Assembly: GCA_945873675.1 (NCBI GenBank)
Contig: CAMCEP010000062.1
Coordinates: forward strand, 1 to 11,579
Direction: 5' to 3'
DNA length: 11,579 bases
Source: Asaia bogorensis
Lineage (GTDB): Bacteria; Pseudomonadota; Alphaproteobacteria; Acetobacterales; Acetobacteraceae
Below are positions 6,307 to 11,579 of this stretch, one piece after another. A program made the translations under genes and the position numbers. Each line of letters opens with the position of its first letter. Position 1 is the stretch's first letter. The notes beneath the pieces are model-generated. The model was not told where the DNA came from. It saw nothing but the letters and a program-made list of their open reading frames with translations, and searched no databases.

Positions 6307-8396
6307 CGTGCAGCCTCCTGCGTCAGATCGAGATAGCCAAGCCCATCCATGCGGCAAATCCAGCCAGGGCCAATCAAGGTGCTGGTTTCCGCTTCCGAGA
6401 TGATGGCGGGGCCGGCAACGGTAGCGCCGGGCCGCATCGCCTCACGATCATAAACCTGCCATTCGGCCACTTCGCCGGTCGCGGTATCGCGCACCATTTG
6501 CACGCGGATCGGGCTTGGCGCCGGCGCATTCGCCACCGTACCCGCCGGTTCCACATGCGCTTCAACGGTGCGGACAGTGACGGCGAAGGACAGGATTTCA
6601 ACATCTGAACCCGGCACTGGGCGATCATAAAAGCGGCTATATTCCGAATCATAAAGCGCGCGAATTTCGCGTACATCCTGTTCGGTCAAGGCACGCGGCG
6701 GGATCGGTACGGCGATTTCATGCCCCTGCCCGACATAGCGCATATAGGCGATGCGGGTTTCCTCAATCGGCGCACCAAAGGCGCCTTCCGCCACCACCCC
6801 GGCCGCTTCGTGCGACATGGCCGCCAGCAGGCTATTCACCGCCGCGATATCAAAGCTGCCGAAGCGCTGATAAAGCGACTTCACCACCTCATAAGCCACC
6901 GGCGCGCGGAGGAAGCCAATCGCGCTACCCACACCGGCGCCGGATGGCACCAGAATGCGCTTCACGCCAATTTTCTCCGCCACGCGATAACCATGCACGG
7001 GTCCACCACCACCAAAGGCAATCACCACGCGGCCTTCGTAATTCTTGGCACTTTCAATGGCATGTACGCGCGCGGCATTGGCCATATTCTCATCCACCAT
7101 TTCAACCACACCAAGCGCGGCCATATCAGCGGAAAGTGCCAACTTGCCACCCACATGCTCGGCCAACGCCTTGCGAGACTGATCCGGATAAAGCCTCAGC
7201 GCACCACCCGCGAAAAGCTCCGGATCGTAGCGGCCAAGCGCAAGATTGGCGTCGGTCACGGCCGGATGCGTACCGCCACGCCCATAACACGCAGGGCCGG
7301 GATCAGCGCCGGCGCTCTCGGGGCCCACTTGAATGCGCCCCATGCTATCCACCTGCGCGATGGAGCCGCCACCTGCGCCAATTTCCACCATTTCAATCAC
7401 GGGAATACGCAGCGGCAGGCCAGAGCCCTTCTTGAAGCGCCCAACGCGCGCGACTTCGAAAGTGCGTGACGCCTGCGGGCGGAAATCGTCAATCAGGCAG
7501 ACCTTGGCCGTGGTGCCCCCCATATCGAAGGACAATACCTTATCGAAGCCGCGCTGCCGCGCGACAAAGGCCGAGAAAATCGCGCCACCCGCCGGCCCGC
7601 TTTCCACCAGGCGGATCGGGAAACGCGCCGCGGTATCAATAGTGGTAAGCCCACCGCCGGACAGCATCAGATAAAGCGGGCAAGCCAGCCCCGCTTCGCG
7701 CAGCCCCAATTCCAATTGCTTCAAATAGCGCGCCATCAAAGGCTGCACATAGGCATTGGCAACCGTGGTTGAAAAACGCTCCCATTCGCGCATTTCCGGT
7801 GAGACTTCGGAGGAAAGCGAGACCGGCAATTCCGGCCAGGCTTCCCGCACAATCTCGGCCGCGCGGCGTTCATGGGTTGGGTTCACAAAGCCATGGATGA
7901 AACCGATGGCGAGGCTTTCAATACCCTCAGCGCGCAGGAAGGGTATGTGTGTGCGCACCGCCGCCTCATCCAAGGGCAGCAGCACCTTGCCGGTATTATC
8001 GAGGCGTTCCGGCACCGGCAGGCGCCAGCGGCGCGGCACAAGCGGCTTGGCCAATTCGATGTTCAGATCATATTGGTCGTAGCGCGCTTCATTCGCGAGC
8101 GCCAAAACATCACGAAAGCCATCGGTAGTGATCAGCGCGGTCTTGGCACCCTTGCGTTCGATCACCGCATTGGTGGCAAGCGTGGTGCCATGGATCACCA
8201 GCGCCAGATCGGCGGGCTTCATGGCGGCCTTGGCCAGCACCTGCTGCACGCCTTCAAGCACGCCCTTCTCGGGCGCGGCGGGCGTGGTCAGGACCTTGGC
8301 GGTCCAGCGCTGGCCATCCTTTTCAATGGCAAGGTCCGTGAAGGTGCCTCCAATATCAACGGCCAGGCGCGCATTCTTATGCACTGATGTGCTCAT
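6303..8396 (-). CDS. hyuA: Hydantoinase A / oxoprolinase family ATP-binding subunit
   Basis: 697 residues; the ATP-using subunit of a HyuA-HyuB amidohydrolase or carboxylase. The N-terminal Hydant_A_N domain carries the phosphate loop VDIGGTFTD (13-21) and HGTTLATNAVIERKG (69-83). The central hydantoinase A domain has LVESGPAGG (263-271), the second phosphate motif SFDMGGTTAKV (289-299), VEIGAGGGSIA (337-347), GPESAGADPGPACYGRGG (358-375) and FGGGGPVHG (461-469), where many relatives have FGGAGPLHA. A C-terminal beta-rich domain follows. Start ATG 8396 is preceded by GGAG eight bases upstream and overlaps the hyuC stop by four bases (ATGA); a more upstream in-frame start would lie inside hyuC. 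Third in the SDR-hyuC-hyuA-hyuB operon. Substrate could be a hydantoin, 5-oxoproline or related lactam; the neighbour HyuC favours hydantoin-type chemistry. Confidence 0.93.
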   Translation of the reverse strand: MSTSVHKNARLAVDIGGTFTDLAIEKDGQRWTAKVLTTPAAPEKGVLEGVQQVLAKAAMKPADLALVIHGTTLATNAVIERKGAKTALITTDGFRDVLALANEARYDQYDLNIELAKPLVPRRWRLPVPERLDNTGKVLLPLDEAAVRTHIPFLRAEGIESLAIGFIHGFVNPTHERRAAEIVREAWPELPVSLSSEVSPEMREWERFSTTVANAYVQPLMARYLKQLELGLREAGLACPLYLMLSGGGLTTIDTAARFPIRLVESGPAGGAIFSAFVARQRGFDKVLSFDMGGTTAKVCLIDDFRPQASRTFEVARVGRFKKGSGLPLRIPVIEMVEIGAGGGSIAQVDSMGRIQVGPESAGADPGPACYGRGGTHPAVTDANLALGRYDPELFAGGALRLYPDQSRKALAEHVGGKLALSADMAALGVVEMVDENMANAARVHAIESAKNYEGRVVIAFGGGGPVHGYRVAEKIGVKRILVPSGAGVGSAIGFLRAPVAYEVVKSLYQRFGSFDIAAVNSLLAAMSHEAAGVVAEGAFGAPIEETRIAYMRYVGQGHEIAVPIPPRALTEQDVREIRALYDSEYSRFYDRPVPGSDVEILSFAVTVRTVEAHVEPAGTVANAPAPSPIRVQMVRDTATGEVAEWQVYDREAMRPGATVAGPAIISEAETSTLIGPGWICRMDGLGYLDLTQEAAR
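6314..6319 (-). promoter_or_regulatory. Ribosome binding site for hyuB (decides start)
   Basis: A full AGGAGG on the minus strand, seven bases before ATG 6306, inside the last codons of hyuA. It supports the internal start and strong re-initiation after hyuA. Confidence 0.75.
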
Positions 8397-9658
8397 TGCC
8401 CCATCTCCGCAGCCCAACGGGTGACCACAGCGCAAGCGGCCGCAAAATCTTCCATGCGCATAGCTTCCTTTGGATTATGACTGCCATTCTGATTACGAAC
8501 GAAAAGCATCGCTGCCGGCACACCCGCTTCGGCAAAGGCCGCCGCATCATGCCCAGCCCCCGATGCCATATGCCGATAGCGAATACCAAGCGCCTTGGCC
8601 GCAGCTTCGATGCCCGCCCGCACGCCCTGATCCATCGGCGCGGAGAGGCTGCCGGTTTCCGGGCCAAGATCAAACCGCACACCACGGCGCGCTTCAATTT
8701 CGGCAATGATGCGCCCCATGGCGGCGAAAAGCAGATCGCGCGAAGCCGGATCAACGCTGCGAATATCGAGCTGAAAACGCGCCTCACCGGCGATTTTTGT
8801 GAAGCCCGCTTCTTCCGTGGTGGCCATGGTGCAGAAGGTGCAGACCATGGCATGGCCCAGCGCTTCCAGCCGGCACCATTCCTCATCCAGCCGATGCACA
8901 AGCTCTGCCAAGGCAACCGCCGCATCGCGCCGATAGCGCCGCGCCGTCGCACCCGAATGATTATATTCGCCCAGCACCCGCGCGGCGCGCAGCCGCCGCG
9001 ATCCGGGAATGCCGGTCACGATGCCAATGGGAAGGCCTTCGGAATCAAGGCTCGGCCCCTGTTCGATATGCACTTCCAAGAAGGCAGCGGCATTGTCGGG
9101 GCCGAGCAGATGCTCACCGCGCGCTACCGCATCAGGATCAAAGCCTTCTTCGCGCATATGTTCGGCCAGCGTCCGGCCGCTATCGGTGCGCTTCACTTGA
9201 AGGATTTCAGGCGCCAGCAACCCAAGCGCGGCCTTGCTGCCGGGATAGGAAGTTGGGAACCATTGCCCGGCTTCCTCGGCGCGAATGGCCATCACCGTCA
9301 TGTCGCGGGCGGGCTGGAAGCCAGCGCGCTTCATGCCGGCCACCGCGGCCAACCCCGCCAGAACCCCGGCGGCGCCATCGAAATTCCCGCCTTCACGTAC
9401 CGAATCAAGGTGGCTGCCCATGATGACGCGCTTCGCCGCACGATCCGTCCCGGGCAGGGTCATGTACAGATTGCCCGCAACATCATTGCGGCATTCCAGG
9501 CCAAGTTCTTCGGCGGCGTCACGCACCAATTGATGCGCAATGCGTTCTCCACGCCCATAGGCTTCGCGCGTGACACCTTCGCCATCGCGTGTGGCTTCTC
9601 GCAACGCGTCAAACAAACGCGCCGCGAGAGCCATGTCGGGGTTCAAATTGGGCAGCAT
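8393..9658 (-). CDS. hyuC: Zn-dependent M20 hydrolase, N-carbamoyl-L-amino acid hydrolase / allantoate amidohydrolase type
   Basis: 421 residues. This family hydrolyses N-carbamoyl (ureido) acids to the amino acid, CO2 and ammonia, the step after hydantoin ring opening; allantoate amidohydrolase and beta-ureidopropionase are relatives. Likely metal ligands are visible: GSHLDSV with H83, GGNFDG with D94, the EE pair E128/E129, VHIEQGPSL with H197, SGAGHDA (H370) and GSHNPKE (H394). Two stretches differ from the common form: RAEEAGQWF where many have xDEEGSRF, and YNHSGATARRYRRDA where many have NHAGTTPMxxRxDA. These suggest a distinct subfamily. The start at 9658 has only a weak GTAAG upstream, so translation may depend on the SDR gene, whose stop is eight bases away. 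Its stop overlaps hyuA. The symbol reflects family and context, not a proven substrate. Confidence 0.88.
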   Translation of the reverse strand: MLPNLNPDMALAARLFDALREATRDGEGVTREAYGRGERIAHQLVRDAAEELGLECRNDVAGNLYMTLPGTDRAAKRVIMGSHLDSVREGGNFDGAAGVLAGLAAVAGMKRAGFQPARDMTVMAIRAEEAGQWFPTSYPGSKAALGLLAPEILQVKRTDSGRTLAEHMREEGFDPDAVARGEHLLGPDNAAAFLEVHIEQGPSLDSEGLPIGIVTGIPGSRRLRAARVLGEYNHSGATARRYRRDAAVALAELVHRLDEEWCRLEALGHAMVCTFCTMATTEEAGFTKIAGEARFQLDIRSVDPASRDLLFAAMGRIIAEIEARRGVRFDLGPETGSLSAPMDQGVRAGIEAAAKALGIRYRHMASGAGHDAAAFAEAGVPAAMLFVRNQNGSHNPKEAMRMEDFAAACAVVTRWAAEMGQ

Positions 9659-9666
9659 GTGCAGGC

Positions 9667-10458
9667 TTACAGCATGCTCCGCACACGTCCGCCATCCACG
9701 CGGATCATGGAAGCGGTGATATAGGCGCCGGTCTCACCCGCCAAAAACGCACCCATCGGCCCATATTCGGCCGGCATGCCAATGCGGCCAGCAGGGATTT
9801 CCTTGGCGGTCTGGGCCAGGATTTCATCCTCAGAAACGCCCGTTTGCTTGGCGCGAATGGCGGTATTGGTGGTGATGCGATCAGTCAGGATGCTACCCGG
9901 CGCCAGCACATTCATGGTCACGCCATCAGCGGCCACTTCAGCGGCCAGTGTCTTCAGCCAACCCCAGATCGAAGCGCGCAACGTATTGGAAAGGGCGAGT
10001 GTCGGAATCGGGTGCTGCATGCCCGTGCTGCCCACCACAATCACACGACCCCATTTTTGCGCGCGCATCGCCGGCATCAGGCGGTTGGTGATGCGAATTG
10101 GGGAAAGCACGATATTCTGGAACCACTTGACCAGATCTTCTTCCTTCATCTGGGAAGCGGTGCAGACCGGCGGCCCACCATGGTTCAGCACCAAGATATC
10201 CACGCCCCCCATGGCAGCGACTGCGGCATCGGCGAGCTTATCCATCTCCGCCCCACTCGAGACATCCGCCGGAATGCCATAGGCCGCCTGGGCGCCCAGC
10301 GCCTTCAACTCCGCCGCCACCTTATCAAGGCTTGCCTGTTCGCGCCCGCTGACGGTCACAATGGCGCCCTCGGCCGCGATGGCATCCGCGATGGACCGCC
10401 CAAGCCCCTTGGAACCGCCCATGACCAAGGCCCGCTTGCCCTTCAACCCCAAATCCAT
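9667..10458 (-). CDS. Atypical short-chain dehydrogenase/reductase (BKR-like), catalytic Tyr/Lys replaced
   Basis: 263 residues with an SDR fold. The N-terminal Rossmann motif MGGSKGLGRSIA (13-24) is present, then DV at 65-66 and LNHGGPP (91-97) where NNAG is usual. A helix asparagine (N115) fits the catalytic tetrad position, and the serine is S144 in VVGSTGM. The Tyr and Lys expected 13 and 17 residues later are S157 and R161 (LALSNTLRAS). The C-terminal PGSILTDR and VDGGRVRSML match the SDR C-terminal region. This pattern resembles the BKR-like subgroup (CDD cd05344, recalled from memory) noted for an imperfect catalytic tetrad. Start ATG 10458 has GGAGA eight bases upstream; an upstream in-frame start would add an unlikely 27 residues. 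It is the first gene of the operon, so is probably co-regulated with the hydantoin genes. Its reaction is unknown. Confidence 0.9.
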   Translation of the reverse strand: MDLGLKGKRALVMGGSKGLGRSIADAIAAEGAIVTVSGREQASLDKVAAELKALGAQAAYGIPADVSSGAEMDKLADAAVAAMGGVDILVLNHGGPPVCTASQMKEEDLVKWFQNIVLSPIRITNRLMPAMRAQKWGRVIVVGSTGMQHPIPTLALSNTLRASIWGWLKTLAAEVAADGVTMNVLAPGSILTDRITTNTAIRAKQTGVSEDEILAQTAKEIPAGRIGMPAEYGPMGAFLAGETGAYITASMIRVDGGRVRSML

Positions 10459-10466
10459 GACCCGTT

Positions 10467-10471
10467 TCTCC
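10467..10471 (-). promoter_or_regulatory. Ribosome binding site for the SDR gene (decides start)
   Basis: GGAGA on the minus strand, eight bases before ATG 10458. It favours this start, which begins MDLGLKGKRALV, the usual SDR N-terminus. Confidence 0.6.
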
Positions 10472-10519
10472 ACGAAAGAATGATGGCGCGACCCTGCCCC
10501 CTCACCCGCCCTCTGGCAA

Positions 10520-10552
10520 GACGGGCCAAGCCGGGCCATGGTGCGGCCCGTC
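10520..10552. repeat. Inverted/direct repeat cluster, possible operator or leader hairpin
   Basis: GACGGGCC at 10520-10527 is perfectly inverted as GGCCCGTC at 10545-10552. A second copy of CGGGCC at 10532-10537 can pair instead with GGCCCG at 10545-10550 over a seven-base loop, so two alternative stems share one right arm. The two CGGGCCA copies (10522 and 10532) are spaced ten bases apart, about one helical turn. It could be a regulator site or an RNA switch; it may also be chance in GC-rich DNA. Confidence 0.4.
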
Positions 10553-10576
10553 TAAACCAGCGGAGCGAAACCCCTC

Positions 10577-11554
10577 ATGGCCAAGCCAGTCATTCTCGTC
10601 ACCCGGAAATTGCCCGAGGCCATTGAAGCGCGGCTTCAGGAGGTTTTCGACGCCAGGCTGAACCCCGAAGACGCGCTCTGGGGCCGCGACGGCGCTGAGG
10701 TTGCCGCCCGCGCCAAGGCTAGCGGCGCGGCCGGCATCCTATGCGCCGCCGGGGATGCGATGAACGCCGCCGCCATCAATGCCTTGCCGGAAAGCGTGAA
10801 GGTGATTTCAACTTTCAGCGTCGGCTTTGACCATATCGCCATTGATGCGGCGCGGGCGCGCGGCATTGCCGTGACGAATACGCCCGAAGTACTATCCTTC
10901 GCGACCGCCGAATGCGCCTTTACCCTCATGCTGATGGCCGCCCGCCGCGCCGGCGAAGGCGAACGTATGGTCCGTGCCGGGCAGTGGGAGGGCTGGGCGC
11001 CAACGCAGCTGATGGGTGTCACGCTGCAAGGCAAGAAGCTTGGCGTTTTGGGCTTTGGCCGCATTGGCCGCGAATTGGCCGCCATGGCGCGCGGCGTACA
11101 GATGGAAATCCATTACCGCGACATGCAGCGCCTGCCGGCGGAAATTGAACAGGGTGCCATTTTCCACGAAACCGATGCCGGCTTCCTGGCCACGATTGAC
11201 GTGCTTTCCATGCATGTCCCAGGCGGCGAGGGCACGCGCAAATGGTTGAACCCTGAACGCCTGGCGCAGATGAAAAAGGGTGCCATTGTCATCAATTCCG
11301 GCCGCGGGCCTTCCGTGGATGATGAAGCGCTGATCGCAGCGCTGAAATCCGGCCATATCCGCGCTGCCGGGCTTGATGTTTATGATGGGGAACCGCGCGT
11401 GCATCCGGGCTATATGGCGCTTGAGAATGTCGCGCTGCTGCCGCATCTCGGTTCCGCCACCATCGAAACGCGCCATGCCATGGGCATGCGCTGCATTGAA
11501 AACCTCGCCGCTGTGCTGATCCAGGGCATTTCGCCCCCGCATCGCGTCGTCTGA
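10577..11554 (+). CDS. D-isomer-specific 2-hydroxyacid dehydrogenase (glyoxylate/hydroxypyruvate reductase-like)
   Basis: 325 residues, the usual length. It reduces a 2-oxoacid to the D-2-hydroxyacid, or the reverse, with NAD(P)H in the cytoplasm. The substrate-binding TFSVGFDHI (79-87) and TNTPEVLS (100-107) motifs come first, then the Rossmann GFGRIG (159-164) and an acidic D182 after the second strand (HYRD), which may favour NAD, though the neighbouring R181 makes this uncertain. The catalytic triad is R243 in NSGRGPSVDD, E272 in YDGEP and H290 in LLPHLGSAT. Start ATG 10577 has GGAG at 10562-10565. Members closest in feel are D-glycerate dehydrogenase, glyoxylate reductase and 2-ketogluconate reductase; I cannot choose. 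It is divergent from the SDR-hyu operon and likely followed by another gene just past the window. Confidence 0.92.
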   Translation: MAKPVILVTRKLPEAIEARLQEVFDARLNPEDALWGRDGAEVAARAKASGAAGILCAAGDAMNAAAINALPESVKVISTFSVGFDHIAIDAARARGIAVTNTPEVLSFATAECAFTLMLMAARRAGEGERMVRAGQWEGWAPTQLMGVTLQGKKLGVLGFGRIGRELAAMARGVQMEIHYRDMQRLPAEIEQGAIFHETDAGFLATIDVLSMHVPGGEGTRKWLNPERLAQMKKGAIVINSGRGPSVDDEALIAALKSGHIRAAGLDVYDGEPRVHPGYMALENVALLPHLGSATIETRHAMGMRCIENLAAVLIQGISPPHRVV

Positions 11555-11572
11555 TCTTTCGCTCTCAACACC

Positions 11573-11579
11573 AAGGAAG
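11573..11579 (+). promoter_or_regulatory. Ribosome binding site of a next gene beyond the window
   Basis: AAGGAAG ends the window, 18 bases after the dehydrogenase stop. It is identical to the hslO ribosome binding site and suggests a downstream plus-strand gene in the same operon, with its start codon outside the window. Confidence 0.5.

Larger units (their letters stand above)
10459..10576. promoter_or_regulatory. Divergent promoter region between the SDR operon and the dehydrogenase gene
   Basis: 118 bases that should carry both promoters. I see no -35/-10 pair near consensus on either strand (CATCAT near 10480 on the minus strand is a weak -10 candidate). The notable structure is the inverted repeat at 10520-10552, listed separately. 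Confidence 0.45.

Noticed and set aside
5260..6336. Long open frame on the plus strand opposite hyuB
   Set aside because: Antisense to a well-supported hyuB; composition (His/Arg/Gly-rich, no domain) is typical of a shadow frame in GC-rich DNA.
6720..7469. Plus-strand open frame opposite hyuA
   Set aside because: Shadow of hyuA; no ribosome binding site or family match.
8387..9724. 445-codon open frame on the plus strand opposite hyuC
   Set aside because: It covers the whole hyuC gene, whose motifs are intact; the antisense product shows no recognisable family.
9589..10626. 345-codon open frame on the plus strand opposite the SDR gene
   Set aside because: It overlaps the SDR gene and the start of the dehydrogenase gene; His/Arg-rich with no domain.
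1..11579. CRISPR arrays, tRNA/rRNA genes, insertion sequences, phage or defence genes
   Set aside because: No regularly spaced repeats, cloverleaf, transposase or known defence motif was seen in either strand.

Overview
The window is GC-rich, densely coded chromosomal DNA. Codon use, the GC bias and the look of the proteins (an EGTAGNTG-type cysteine synthase, Hsp33, many metabolic hydrolases) suggest an alphaproteobacterium, most likely Rhodospirillales/Acetobacteraceae-like. This placement is an inference from protein style; there is no rRNA or other marker. I see no insertion sequence, phage gene, CRISPR array, tRNA or rRNA.

Layout. Left part (1-1628, minus strand): the 5' portion of a cysteine synthase gene that runs off the left edge, preceded by a DedA-family membrane protein gene. 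Between them lies a short gap holding a strong hairpin followed by a T-run, read on the plus strand. Next (1752-4581, plus strand), divergent from dedA: the redox chaperone Hsp33 (hslO), a small predicted lipoprotein of unknown function two bases downstream, and an M20 metal-dependent amidohydrolase of the hippurate/N-acyl amino acid type. The last gene converges on the next block, and a perfect 9-bp stem lies between them.

Centre and right (10458 down to 4633, minus strand): a tight four-gene operon in the order atypical SDR, M20 carbamoylase-like hydrolase (HyuC type), HyuA and HyuB. The joins are an 8-nt gap and two 4-nt ATGA stop/start overlaps, so the last three genes are probably translationally coupled. 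The set looks like a module for opening a cyclic amide (hydantoin, N-methylhydantoin, 5-oxoproline or similar) at the expense of ATP (HyuA/HyuB), followed by hydrolysis of the resulting N-carbamoyl or ureido acid (HyuC). The exact substrate cannot be read from sequence. Divergent from this operon, across a 118-bp spacer with an inverted repeat, is a D-2-hydroxyacid dehydrogenase gene (10577-11554). After its stop the window ends in a ribosome-binding-site-like AAGGAAG, so another plus-strand gene probably starts just beyond the edge.

The most notable points are the SDR, whose catalytic Tyr and Lys are replaced by Ser and Arg; the hydantoinase-type operon of unknown substrate; the orphan plus-strand terminator between dedA and cysK; and the structured leaders upstream of hslO and the dehydrogenase. 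Nothing here is clearly a new kind of system; most of it is ordinary metabolism with an interesting catabolic operon.
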